From Promethearchaeota archaeon (lineage in GTDB: Archaea > Asgardarchaeota > Lokiarchaeia > Sigynarchaeales > SOKP01): DNA of 20,434 nt. Positions 1 to 7,881 of this stretch are shown piece after piece. Made by a program: the position numbers and the translations under genes. The stretch covers positions 1 through 20,434 of the forward strand of contig WJIN01000091.1 in the NCBI GenBank assembly GCA_014730295.1. Direction: 5' to 3'. How positions within the stretch are numbered: position 1 is the stretch's first letter; every line of letters begins with the position of its first letter. The notes below the pieces were generated by a model, which saw nothing but the letters and a program-made list of their open reading frames with translations, was not told the DNA's origin and ran no database searches.

Positions 1-1
1 A

Positions 2-653
2 AAAGAGGTTCATTGCGATGCTATTGCCGCCTTTGACATGTCTGCGTCTGAATTCTTAGTAGGGGAAGGAAAGGTCTTTTCTAACCTCGTTTTTATCGTT
101 CCTCAGAAGCAAGCCTTAGAAAGTTACATCGACAAGTCTCTCGTATGAAAAAATTGTGAATCAGAAACGTGATTGGATTCATAAAACCACGCTTCAGCTT
201 GCAAATACATTCGATGCCGTTATCTTAGAAGATCTGAACATAAAAGGCATGCAACAATTCCATAGTGGTCTGTCAAAATCAGTAACCCTGGATTTTTCGT
301 GGGATCAGTTTAAAACCAGTTTAAACTACAAGCTTGAATGGCGCGGTAAGCACTATCAAGAAGTAGACCGCTTTTTTCCCTCAAGTAAGCTCTGCTCTGT
401 CTGCGGATATAAACACGAGATGTTATCGTTAAGCGAACATGAATGGATGTGCCCCGAATGTGGCACTCATCATCATCGAGATAAAAACGCGTCTGCTAAT
501 ATTAAGAAAGAAGGAATACGCCTCTTAGAAGAGAGAGGTATCCCAGTTATTTCATGACCTACCGTGGGGACTACGGGAAGTTACGCTTGTGGAGATCGTG
601 TAAGACGTCATTTAGGCGCGGTGATCAAGGAAGCAAGAATCCAGCTCCTTTAG
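2..653 (+). pseudogene. tnpB: tnpB RNA-guided nuclease pseudogene (frameshift, internal deletion, nonsense)
   Basis: TnpB is an RNA-guided RuvC-like nuclease encoded by IS605-type elements. The reading passes through three frames. Frame 2 from base 2 gives the RuvC-I stretch AFDMSASEFLVGEGKVFSN. From base 88 the next frame gives RFYRSSEASLRKLHRQVSR, implying one lost base near 86. After Met-Lys-Lys-Leu a stop follows, and the protein resumes at 156 in the third frame with QKRDWIHKTT, so roughly 20 residues are missing. The 156-557 part keeps RuvC-II (ILEDLNIKGM), a CxxC...CxxC zinc finger and RuvC-III (RDKNASANI). A TGA at 555-557 interrupts the frame, which then continues as TVGTTGSYACGDRVRRHLGA to a TAG at 651-653, a tail usual for archaeal TnpB. 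The catalytic Asp/Glu/Asp are present but split by the lesions. Confidence 0.85.
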
Positions 654-660
654 GGGCTGG
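641..660 (+). other. IS605-type right-end hairpin, probable 3' end of the omega (re)RNA
   Basis: CCAGCTCC and GGGGCTGG form an 8-bp stem with one G-T wobble around a TTTA loop, overlapping the ancestral tnpB stop codon. In IS200/IS605 elements the right end carries such a hairpin, and the overlapping transcript from the tnpB 3' region serves as the guide RNA for TnpB. If it is still transcribed, the RNA scaffold would lie at about 530-669 and its guide would be read from the chromosomal bases just after about 669. Transcription is not shown by the sequence. Confidence 0.6.
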
Positions 661-703
661 TAGTTCAATTTATTCAGTAAATCTTGCTTTTATTATTCAT
701 ACA

Positions 704-745
704 ATTTGAAAGAGTAGAAGTAATATCCTAATAATACTTTCAAAT
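704..745. repeat. Inverted repeat upstream of ftsZ
   Basis: ATTTGAAAG (704-712) is matched by its exact reverse complement CTTTCAAAT (737-745), 24 bases apart. It lies in the 127 bp between the IS right end and the ftsZ start. It could be an operator or a transcript stem. In DNA this A/T-rich a 9-bp repeat may also be chance. Confidence 0.3.
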
Positions 746-796
746 ATTTAGAAGAAATACATTGATAACATAAATAACAAATTACTCAGAGATTAG

Positions 797-1954
797 TTGA
801 TTGAATTGATCCAAAAAAATAAAGAAATAGAACTCCTTCCTAACGATTTAAAAATTGATTCGTCTGTTAGAGCACGATTTAGGCAACTTTCCCAAGCAAC
901 TAAAGAGATAAATCAAAAAGATAAATATGATAATGATGACTATTTAAAAGATCTCTTAAAGGTCCTCAAGGTTAAAACCGTAATGGTGGGTGTGGGTGGA
1001 GCGGGAAATAATACGGTGTCTCGCCTACAGGAATTGGAACTTAATGGTACTAAGACGCTCAATATTAATACTGACGCTCACGATCTTTACTATTCAAATT
1101 CGCATAAAAAAATACTTATCGGTAAGGAAACATGTAATGGGTTGGGCTCAGGAAATAATCCAGAAATCGGGGAGGAAGCTGCTGAAGAGGATGTGGAACG
1201 AATCAGAAATTCATTAGATTCTGATATTGTATTTATTACATGTGGACTCGGCGGGGGAACTGGGACAGGAGCCGCTCCTATAGTCGCAAGAGAAGCGAAA
1301 AAGAATGATTCTATGGTTGTCTCATTCTGTACGATACCGTTCAAGTCGGAAGGAGCGGAGCGAAGAGCAAGGGCAAGAATGGGATTATCTAATCTCGCAA
1401 AATATTCCGATACTATTATCCCATTACCTAATAATAATTTAATCAACATTATCCCTAAAGTACCAGTTCTCACTGGTTTTAAAATAATGGACGAGATTCT
1501 CATACGAAGCATTAAAGAAGTAGTTCATTTGATTAATAGCTGCGGACTGATAAATATAGATTTCGCGGATGTTAAACGAGTATTTGAAAAGGTGGGTAAA
1601 TATCCTTCTGGCCTGATAGGCATTACCGAATCGCTGGGCAAGAAGTCCGATTTAATCACCAAATCAAAATTGGCGATCCATAACCCACTTCTTGAACTTG
1701 ATACGAAATTGGTTGATAAATGCCTCTTATCGGTCACCGGAAGTCATCGATTAACTTTGGATAAAATGGACGATATCGTCTCCACTATTTCTAATGAAAT
1801 TCCCTCAGAGGCCCAATTAAAAGTAGGAACTGCTATGGATCCCCAAATCGGTTCTAAAATACGAATAATGGTGCTGGGAAGAGGTCCAATTTCTCCTTAT
1901 GTAAAGTATGCACTTGATAATGATGACCAAGCATTCAATAATTTGATGAGCTAA
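797..1954 (+). CDS. ftsZ: FtsZ cell-division GTPase (archaeal)
   Basis: Tubulin-superfamily GTPase that polymerises into the cytokinetic ring. The nucleotide-binding loop VGVGGAGNN is followed by the tubulin signature GGGTGTGAAP (Gly152-Pro161). The T7 catalytic loop NIDFADV (Asn253, Asp255, Asp258) is intact, so GTP hydrolysis should be possible. The start is a TTG; the first in-frame ATG falls inside the first strand of the GTPase fold (residue 62 of this model) and is too late. This leaves a charged N-terminal extension of about 60 residues before the fold. The C-terminal region after about residue 365 is short, without a long linker or an obvious bacterial-type conserved tail. Length (385) is ordinary. 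Family (FtsZ1 or FtsZ2) is not decided. The gene is followed by strong T-tracts and looks monocistronic. Confidence 0.93.
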   Translation: MIELIQKNKEIELLPNDLKIDSSVRARFRQLSQATKEINQKDKYDNDDYLKDLLKVLKVKTVMVGVGGAGNNTVSRLQELELNGTKTLNINTDAHDLYYSNSHKKILIGKETCNGLGSGNNPEIGEEAAEEDVERIRNSLDSDIVFITCGLGGGTGTGAAPIVAREAKKNDSMVVSFCTIPFKSEGAERRARARMGLSNLAKYSDTIIPLPNNNLINIIPKVPVLTGFKIMDEILIRSIKEVVHLINSCGLINIDFADVKRVFEKVGKYPSGLIGITESLGKKSDLITKSKLAIHNPLLELDTKLVDKCLLSVTGSHRLTLDKMDDIVSTISNEIPSEAQLKVGTAMDPQIGSKIRIMVLGRGPISPYVKYALDNDDQAFNNLMS

Positions 1955-1955
1955 G

Positions 1956-2001
1956 TTTTTTACATCTTTTTTAAGGTTTTTTCAATTGATATGTTTTTTT
2001 T
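1956..2001 (+). terminator. Multi-T-tract terminator after ftsZ
   Basis: Four runs of T (1956-1961, 1967-1972, 1977-1982, 1994-2001) follow the ftsZ stop within 50 bases. Archaeal RNA polymerase stops at such U-rich tracts without a hairpin. The last run lies inside the first codons of the longest reading of the next gene, which argues for a downstream start there. Confidence 0.55.
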
Positions 2002-2026
2002 ACGTTTATTAATTCTAATCAATATT

Positions 2027-2476
2027 ATGCTAGAACAAATGCCAAGAAAACGATTAGAAAAAGAAATTCGAGCTTTCTTAAAAACAAGGAAAATCCTCGT
2101 CCTATGTACATGTGATAATAATATTCCGAGAGCTACTCCGATGGATTTCTATATGGAAAAGGGAGAGGATAATTATTATCTCTATGTGGGTTTATCTCCT
2201 GGGCGAAAAATTGAAAATATTAAGAATAATCCAATAGTAAGCATAGGAATCTATACCCCAATGGATACGGGAAAGATTCAGGGAATGCAAATCACATCTA
2301 CTGGAGAAGAGCATTTAATATTCTTAGAAGAAGGTGTAGAAGGTTTTGAAAAGGCTCAGCGTATCGTTCGAGGAAAGCGAAAACTTATCTTAAAAATTAT
2401 TCCCGAAAAAATAGAGCTCTTAGATTACGATTTCGTAAAAGAGAACTATTCACGATTTCAAATTTTAGAATTATAA
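2027..2476 (+). CDS. Pyridoxamine 5'-phosphate oxidase-like split-barrel protein
   Basis: Small protein of the PNPOx-like FMN-binding split-barrel fold. Visible elements are the N-terminal helix (RLEKEIRAFLKTRK), a first strand VLCTCDNNIPRATPMDF, and the stretch RKIENIKNNPIVSIGIY, typical of the strand-helix-strand part of the barrel in pyridoxamine-phosphate-oxidase-related flavoproteins. The C-terminal half (KLILKIIPEKIELLDY) closes the barrel. An ATG at 1991 would add 12 hydrophobic residues encoded by a terminator-like T run, so the ATG at 2027 (MLEQMPRK) or 2039 is preferred. Substrate and cofactor (FMN, F420 or heme) cannot be told from the sequence. It lies between ftsZ and alaS with no evident functional tie to either. 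Confidence 0.75.
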   Translation: MLEQMPRKRLEKEIRAFLKTRKILVLCTCDNNIPRATPMDFYMEKGEDNYYLYVGLSPGRKIENIKNNPIVSIGIYTPMDTGKIQGMQITSTGEEHLIFLEEGVEGFEKAQRIVRGKRKLILKIIPEKIELLDYDFVKENYSRFQILEL

Positions 2477-2551
2477 CAAAAGTTTTAGGAAATCGAAAAT
2501 TCTTTTATTTAGGTACTTAATTTATTATCATTGTCTACCTTATGATTTAAA

Positions 2552-5509
2552 ATGCTTTCTGAAAATGAGATTGACCTCCTCAAGGATTGCCAAACAGATA
2601 AGGAATTGAAAACAGTTTTCAAGACTATCGCTTCCAAAAATCCAGATGCATATTTCCCTACCACGGAATTAAAGGATTTAGGCTATATGAGAAAACAATG
2701 CAGTAGCTGTGGTACCTATTTTTGGACTACTCATGAAGATCGACGAGTTTGTGGTGACCCCAGCTGCTCTGGAGGATTTGATGTGGTTCTTGACAATCCT
2801 GCACCACAGAAATTGTCATATATTGAGGTATGGAAAAAAATCGTGGAAGTTTTAGAACCTCGGGGTTATGTGCCAATAAAGCGGTATCCATGTGTTGCTC
2901 GATGGAACCCAACCTCTGAATTTACCATCGCATCAATATCTGCCTTCCAACCATACGTTATTACTGGTGAAGAAGAACCTCCCGCGAAAAAATTACTAAT
3001 TCCCCAATTTTGTCTGCGCTTTAATGATATAGAGAATGTAGGAATAACTGGATCACATAATACGGGCTTTGTGATGATAGGACAGCATTCTTTTGTCTCT
3101 CCTGAAGAGTGGAACCAAGGAGAATTATTCATGGATATGCACGACTTTATCAGCATTGGTGTGGGTCTCTCAAAAAATGAAATCACGATCCATGAAGATT
3201 CCTGGGCTGGAGGAGGGTCATTTGGATGTAGTCTAGAATTCTTCAGCAGAGGAGTCGAATTATTTAATCAAGTCTATACGATGTTTGAGCAAACACCAAA
3301 AGGTCCACGAGAACTAAAACTGAAAGTATTAGATATGGGACTCGGTCAAGAAAGGGTAGCGTGGTTTTCTCAAGGAACTCCGAATATGTATGAAGCTACA
3401 TTTCCATATGTGCTTTCTAAACTTAGAGAAAAAACGAAAATTGAATTAGATCATAATCTATATAATCGATTTTCGAAATTTTCCGCCTATTTGAACGCAG
3501 ATGAGGTGGAAGATATGGACGCCGCATGGCAGAGAGTAGCTGAGGAATTAAATATCAGCGTTGAAAAATTGCGAAATACCATATTACCGATGACTGGGCT
3601 GTATTCGATTGCGGAACACGCCAGAAGTCTTTTATTTGCGATTCACGATGGAAAATTACCTTCAAATGTCGGAGGGGGCTACAATCTCCGCGTTATATTC
3701 CGGAGGGCAATCGGATTTATTGATAAATTTGGATGGAATATTGAAATTGCCGATGTATGTAGGTGGCACGCGGAAGAATTAAAGGATCTCTTTCCTGAGG
3801 TCTCTGAGAATCTAGATGAGATCAAAGAAATTCTTGATGTGGAAAAGGAAAAATATTATGCTACTAAGAAAAAAGCGAGCAAGATTCTAGAAAAGGAGCT
3901 TAACAAAGGTAAAATTGATACAGAAACTTTAATAGAAATGTATGATTCGAACGGAATCAGTCCAGATATGGTAAAAGAAGCGGCTAAAAAATACAATGTA
4001 CAAGTCAAAATCCCAGATAATTTTTATAATCTTGTTGTTCAGAGGCATGAACAATCCGAACAAGTTCACGCTACCAAAAAAGAGATCGAGCTTGAACTAG
4101 ACGATATTCCCGAGACAGAGTCTCTTTATTATTATGATTATACCAAAACAGAAAACAAAGCGAAAGTTCTCAAAATTACAGACCATAAGGTAATATTAGA
4201 CAAATCTGTTGCTTACCCGACCGCTGGCGGACAACTTCACGACATAGGGACCATTAACGGACAAATTTTCAAGGATGTGTTCAAACAAGGCAATCATGTT
4301 ATCCACGTGCTTGATGAGGATCCCGAATTTTCCGAGGGAGATGAGGTAACAGTCAAGGTTGATGAGGAGTGGAGAAGACAACTCTCCCAACACCATACGG
4401 CGACCCATATCGTGAATGCCGCAGCTCGAGAAATATTAGGGAGTCATGTAAACCAAGCAGGGGCTAAAAAAACACTTGAATCGTCTCATTTGGATATAAC
4501 ACATTATGAACAACTCACTAATGAGCAGTTAAGCAAAATTGAAGAAAGAGCAAACGAAATCGTAAATGAGGCCATTGATCTAAATCTGAAATTTATGCCT
4601 CGTGCTGATGCAGAACATGAATATGGTATGGAAATTTATCAAGGAGGGGCAGTTCCGGGGAGTAAAATCAGAATTGTTGAAGTTCCCGGGGTAGATGTAG
4701 AAGCTTGTGGGGGCACTCATCTTAATAATACCGCTGAGACAGGCCAGATAAATATAATCAAGTCTCAAAAAATTCAAGATGGGGTTGTGAGACTTATCTA
4801 TACCGCAGGAAAAGCATCAAAACGCTTAGAGAAGAGGAATCAAAACATAATTTCAGAATTAGAATCTTTCTTAGATGTAGAGGAAGGTAAAATTGTTGGA
4901 AGAGTGAAAGAATTATTTGATAAATGGAAAAACATTAATAAAGCACTCTCAACAGGAAATGTAAATGAGGAAGATTTGCATTTGAACTCGTCCGAAATAT
5001 TCCAAGGAGACATATTAACTGAACTTTCTGAAGTTCTAAACCTTCCAAAGGATAAAATACTCCCAAAAGTAAAACAATTCTATAATGAGTGGGAAGAAGG
5101 GAAAGATAAATTAGATAAAATGCAAAAACTCTTGAGCAATGATTTCATTAAAAAATTACTTTCAGATGCCGAAACCTATAAAGGATTTAAAGTAGTGGTT
5201 GAGGACTTTGAAAATCTCTCGCAAGAAGATCTGAAAAATTTAAATCAATCAATTCTGAGGGAAAATGATACCGCGATTACGATTCTACTTAATAAAAACC
5301 AGAATGGATATATTGTTATGGGAATGTTAGGACCAAAAGCTTCGGAAGACTTAGATCTTCATTTAGGGAACTTTATTCGTAAGATAATTTCTCATTTCGA
5401 TGGGAAAGGAGGCGGATCATCAGAATTCTTCCAAGGATTTATTGGGAATAAGGATTTAGATCTTGAGGAAATAAAATCACATCTCAGAGAAGAACTCCAT
5501 AAAATTTAA
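2552..5509 (+). CDS. alaS: Alanyl-tRNA synthetase (archaeal type, elongated)
   Basis: Charges tRNA(Ala) and clears mischarged Ser/Gly. The N-terminal zinc site Cys50-Cys53-Cys67-Cys72 is the archaeal hallmark. The class II core includes RWNPTSEFTIASISAFQPYV (about 117-136), LRFNDIENVG (about 155-164) and the late GGGYNLRVIFRRAI. The editing domain has the zinc ligands HHTATH (His615, His619) and CGGTH (Cys719, His723). The C-terminal C-Ala-like end carries GGGSSEFFQGFIGN. At 985 residues it is longer than usual archaeal AlaRS (about 900). Much of the excess is explained by a direct duplication: residues 769-799 and 824-854 align with a constant 55-residue offset (KI..., VK, W at 780/835, 785/840, 792/847). 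It is expressed alone, downstream of an A/T-rich promoter region, and followed by T-runs at 5530-5555. Confidence 0.96.
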   Translation: MLSENEIDLLKDCQTDKELKTVFKTIASKNPDAYFPTTELKDLGYMRKQCSSCGTYFWTTHEDRRVCGDPSCSGGFDVVLDNPAPQKLSYIEVWKKIVEVLEPRGYVPIKRYPCVARWNPTSEFTIASISAFQPYVITGEEEPPAKKLLIPQFCLRFNDIENVGITGSHNTGFVMIGQHSFVSPEEWNQGELFMDMHDFISIGVGLSKNEITIHEDSWAGGGSFGCSLEFFSRGVELFNQVYTMFEQTPKGPRELKLKVLDMGLGQERVAWFSQGTPNMYEATFPYVLSKLREKTKIELDHNLYNRFSKFSAYLNADEVEDMDAAWQRVAEELNISVEKLRNTILPMTGLYSIAEHARSLLFAIHDGKLPSNVGGGYNLRVIFRRAIGFIDKFGWNIEIADVCRWHAEELKDLFPEVSENLDEIKEILDVEKEKYYATKKKASKILEKELNKGKIDTETLIEMYDSNGISPDMVKEAAKKYNVQVKIPDNFYNLVVQRHEQSEQVHATKKEIELELDDIPETESLYYYDYTKTENKAKVLKITDHKVILDKSVAYPTAGGQLHDIGTINGQIFKDVFKQGNHVIHVLDEDPEFSEGDEVTVKVDEEWRRQLSQHHTATHIVNAAAREILGSHVNQAGAKKTLESSHLDITHYEQLTNEQLSKIEERANEIVNEAIDLNLKFMPRADAEHEYGMEIYQGGAVPGSKIRIVEVPGVDVEACGGTHLNNTAETGQINIIKSQKIQDGVVRLIYTAGKASKRLEKRNQNIISELESFLDVEEGKIVGRVKELFDKWKNINKALSTGNVNEEDLHLNSSEIFQGDILTELSEVLNLPKDKILPKVKQFYNEWEEGKDKLDKMQKLLSNDFIKKLLSDAETYKGFKVVVEDFENLSQEDLKNLNQSILRENDTAITILLNKNQNGYIVMGMLGPKASEDLDLHLGNFIRKIISHFDGKGGGSSEFFQGFIGNKDLDLEEIKSHLREELHKI

Positions 5510-5557
5510 AAAATTGCATTTCACTCCCTTTTCTTTAATATATTCATTTTTTTATAA

Positions 5558-5905
5558 ATGATCAAAACTAAAAACTTCCTGTACGGCAATCTAATTGTCG
5601 TACCCTACAGTTCAAAAAGTCTAAATATCCCACTAGATGCTGGAGAGGTACTTGAAATGATTCGAATGTTTGATGTAGAATTAGTTTTGATGGGGCGCAG
5701 ACATGTCCCACATGTATGGACTTTAAACGGAACTACTTTCCTTTATTGTGGTACAAGTACGAGCGCCAAAGTGAGAACAAACGAGTCTCCATCTTTTAAT
5801 GATATTTATTTTGATGAATATGAAATGGAAGTAGATATAGTTAACTCTTATTCTTTAGAAAAAGAACCTCTATTAAGGAGGACTCCAAAAGTATTAATTA
5901 TATAA
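5558..5905 (+). CDS. C-terminal metallophosphoesterase fragment, probable remnant
   Basis: 115-residue reading frame resembling only the last third of calcineurin-like metallophosphoesterases. The series is a helix (DAGEVLEMIRMFDVELVLMG), then RRHVPHVWTLNGTTFLYCGT, then PSFNDIYFDEYEMEVDIVN. In the family this region holds a GHxH metal-binding motif followed by a strand and an N/CxGT turn. Here the motif reads GRRH (residues 46-49), so the first metal-ligand His is Arg. The N-terminal catalytic D-x-H, GD and GN(H/D) motifs are absent, and the 48 bases between alaS and this start leave no room for them. It is best read as a decayed gene fragment or a repurposed standalone domain; the frame is still open. 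Function unknown. Confidence 0.5.
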   Translation: MIKTKNFLYGNLIVVPYSSKSLNIPLDAGEVLEMIRMFDVELVLMGRRHVPHVWTLNGTTFLYCGTSTSAKVRTNESPSFNDIYFDEYEMEVDIVNSYSLEKEPLLRRTPKVLII

Positions 5906-6106
5906 AGTATAGAAAAATAAGAATAGAGTAACTTCTACAAGCTAAGATTCTTAGATAAAATCTTTGTTAAATGGGGACTTTTATTTTAGATATCTATGTA
6001 TAATTTCTCAATAATGTGATTTATTGAATATTTCTAAATTCGTTTCGAGCGATAATTATAATAAACTTAGTAACATTCTTATCTGTAAAATTGATAGGTA
6101 AAAAAG

Positions 6107-6520
6107 ATGCCAAAACCAATTACCCCTTTATTGACTGTGGATGCTGTCATTTTGTATGATCCCACACATTTGGTACTAATTAAAAGGAAGAATCCTCCTT
6201 TCAAAGGACAATATGCATTACCGGGTGGGTTCGTAGATATTGGTGAAACTGTTGAGACCGCATGCATCAGGGAAGCAAAAGAAGAAACAAACATAAATGT
6301 TAAAATTACAGAATTAATTGGTGTATTTTCTAAACCAGACCGCGATCCAAGAGGTCATACGGTCAGTATTGCTTTTTTATGTGAGCCTAAATCTAATAGA
6401 GAAGATCCAAAAGCGCAAGATGATGCTGCTGAGTTAGAATTAGTCCTTATTAAAAAAATTGGGAAAATGAAACTTGCGTTTGATCATAAACAAATAATTA
6501 AGAAAGCTGGACTCATATGA
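6107..6520 (+). CDS. Nudix hydrolase, ADP-ribose pyrophosphatase-like
   Basis: 137-residue single-domain Nudix protein. The Nudix box is complete: Gly41-x5-Glu47-x7-Arg55-Glu56-Ala-Lys-Glu59-Glu60, with Thr61 replacing the usual Gly after the EE pair. Preceding it are the strand DAVILYDPTHLVLIKRKNPP and the turn QYALPGGFVD. After the box, FSKPDRDPRGHTVSIAFLC resembles archaeal ADP-ribose and MutT-like pyrophosphatases. It would cleave a nucleoside diphosphate-X bond with Mg2+; the exact substrate is not fixed by sequence. The ATG at 6107 begins right before the first strand, with an A/T-rich box (AATTATAATAAA, about 6053-6064) a suitable distance upstream. It is convergent with the next gene, 22 bp away. 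Confidence 0.9.
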   Translation: MPKPITPLLTVDAVILYDPTHLVLIKRKNPPFKGQYALPGGFVDIGETVETACIREAKEETNINVKITELIGVFSKPDRDPRGHTVSIAFLCEPKSNREDPKAQDDAAELELVLIKKIGKMKLAFDHKQIIKKAGLI

Positions 6521-6542
6521 AAAATCGATTTTTTGCCGACTT

Positions 6543-7343
6543 TTAGGATTTAGCATTACGGAAATTTTTTTTATAGCATGAACAACATAGTATCCCAAGA
6601 TTTAGTGAGTTAGTCCATCCTGGTTTTAGATGGCGATATTTGTCTTTTAATTCAAAAAACCTCTCTCTTAATAACATAACCTCTTTCTTCTGGCTAAAAT
6701 AAAAATCTTTCAAATTATCAATATGATTCTTCTCCTTACAAAGTGGACATATCTGATAGTTTTCCAAAAATGCGATAAAATCTTTTTCCTCTTTAGGAAA
6801 TAAAAGGGATAGATCAGAAAATTCTGTTGTATTTTGTCCATTATATACCTCTATTAAAAATTTAAAGAAATCCTTTTTCAATAAATAATTAATTTTTTCG
6901 TAAGCTGTAATATTAAAGTGGCCATTTATTCTATACCTTTCGAACAGTCTTTTTATTTTTAAATTAGCTACTTCTCTATGAGTGGCATCAGATTGAAAAC
7001 TCAGAATTATCAAAGGTATATTCTTAATCTCATTTCTAAATAGAGTTATCCATCTTATTGCTTCTTGATATGATTCCATACTTGATTTGTCAATGCAAAT
7101 TAAACCTCCCTTTGCCCCATGACAAAATGAGGAAAGCATAAATTCAAATCGTTCTTTCTGGTTTAAATGCCAAAGAATAAAGAGATAAGAATCAGCTAAA
7201 TTTGTCATACATTCGATTGAGTTGATAGTAATGCCAATATGGGAGAAATCTTCGCCATTAAACTCGGAATTATCGAAAAAAGGAATGATCTCTGGATTAG
7301 ATACTCCCCCCATTATGATTTTAAATTTGTAAGATCGTGGCAT
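6543..7343 (-). CDS. Ras/Rab-fold pseudo-GTPase with C-terminal CxxC...CxxC zinc motif
   Basis: Residues 1-165 follow the order of a small Ras/Rab GTPase, with every GTP motif altered. Strand 1 plus loop reads YKFKIIMGGVSNPEI where a Rab has a strand and GxxxxGK(S/T). SHIGITI replaces the switch I T-I-G-x-x-F. LWHLNQKERF replaces (I)WDTAGQERF. Then CHGAKGGLICIDKSSMESYQ matches the Rab YRGAxGxIxVYDxT...SF helix-strand unit. IPLIILSFQSD replaces the NKxD strand, and ITAYEK the SAK motif. After about residue 190 comes CPLC (about 199-202), a charged helical stretch, and CCSC (about 253-256), a likely split zinc site. A TTG at 7352 gives three more residues; the ATG at 7343 is preferred. Asgard archaea are rich in Ras-like GTPases; binding of GTP by this one is doubtful. 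It may be a scaffold or sensor. Confidence 0.65.
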   Translation of the reverse strand: MPRSYKFKIIMGGVSNPEIIPFFDNSEFNGEDFSHIGITINSIECMTNLADSYLFILWHLNQKERFEFMLSSFCHGAKGGLICIDKSSMESYQEAIRWITLFRNEIKNIPLIILSFQSDATHREVANLKIKRLFERYRINGHFNITAYEKINYLLKKDFFKFLIEVYNGQNTTEFSDLSLLFPKEEKDFIAFLENYQICPLCKEKNHIDNLKDFYFSQKKEVMLLRERFFELKDKYRHLKPGWTNSLNLGILCCSCYKKNFRNAKS

Positions 7344-7456
7344 TTCATTCAACCCTTTTGTTATAAAAAAACAATTTCAATGAATCATATAAAAAGATGA
7401 CTTAAAAAATGTTATGTTATTGTCGTATTTTTATTTTTTTCTCTTTAGTTTTCAGT

Positions 7457-7837
7457 CTATTTAATCTCATAGATATTTCCAAATCGGTCTTGGATAAATA
7501 AATAATATCCCTCACTATTTTCTCTTGGGACTTGAATTACTTTAAAATTCAATTCTCGTCCTTTGCTAACAATCTCGTCCCGATTCTCTACCTCCAAACA
7601 CACATGAGTGAAGGTATCAGTTCTGCTGTTATTATCATCTGTAATAAACACTTCCGCCGCAACATCCCCCTTTTCATATCGTATAATTCGTTGATCCATA
7701 TTCTCTTCAAAAAATTTGTCCATTAATTTCGCTGGAACAGTAAAATCACGTGTTTTTTGAAATCCAAGCAAACGTTGAAAAAAGCTATTACTATCTTCTT
7801 CAGAATTCGAAGCTATTGCAAAATGGTTTAATTTCAT
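7457..7837 (-). CDS. VOC (glyoxalase/epimerase fold) metalloprotein
   Basis: 126-residue single vicinal-oxygen-chelate module pair. It opens with LNHFAIASNSEEDSNSFF and FQRLLGF, the usual beta-alpha start, and its second module has FTHVCLEVENRDEIVSKGRE and ends YLFIQDRFGNIYEIK. His5, Glu62, His78 and Glu124 occupy the spacing expected for the four metal ligands of glyoxalase I and methylmalonyl-CoA epimerase-like proteins, so an active metal site is plausible. The reaction cannot be named. GGTG about 14 bases upstream of the ATG could be a weak ribosome-binding site. It is divergent from the 8-TM gene at 7934 and shares its 96-bp promoter region, which contains a dyad. Confidence 0.85.
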   Translation of the reverse strand: MKLNHFAIASNSEEDSNSFFQRLLGFQKTRDFTVPAKLMDKFFEENMDQRIIRYEKGDVAAEVFITDDNNSRTDTFTHVCLEVENRDEIVSKGRELNFKVIQVPRENSEGYYLFIQDRFGNIYEIK

Positions 7838-7881
7838 TGGTTATCTTACACCTTTAATTTTAAGAATTTAAATATAAGAAT

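Larger units (their letters stand above)
1..669 (+). mobile_element. Decayed IS200/IS605-family (IS1341-type) element, 3' part
   Basis: This is the right-hand part of a TnpB-only insertion sequence; the left end lies outside the window. It holds a broken tnpB followed by a right-end hairpin and a short tail (TAGTTCAAT) of the kind that closes IS605-family elements, so the right boundary is placed near 666-670. Base composition is visibly less AT-rich than the flanking DNA, and composition drops to strongly A/T right after the boundary, which fits transfer from elsewhere. No tnpA (Y1 transposase) is visible. With tnpB broken the copy should not act on its own, although its right end could still be recognised by a TnpA in trans. 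Confidence 0.8.

Noticed and set aside
1090..1512. 140-residue minus-strand open frame opposite ftsZ
   Set aside because: Overlaps the invariant GTPase motifs of FtsZ; composition is that of an antisense frame.
1991..2026. Upstream ATG start for the split-barrel protein
   Set aside because: It would add a hydrophobic stretch encoded by a T8 run that fits better as the ftsZ terminator; no fold element begins there.
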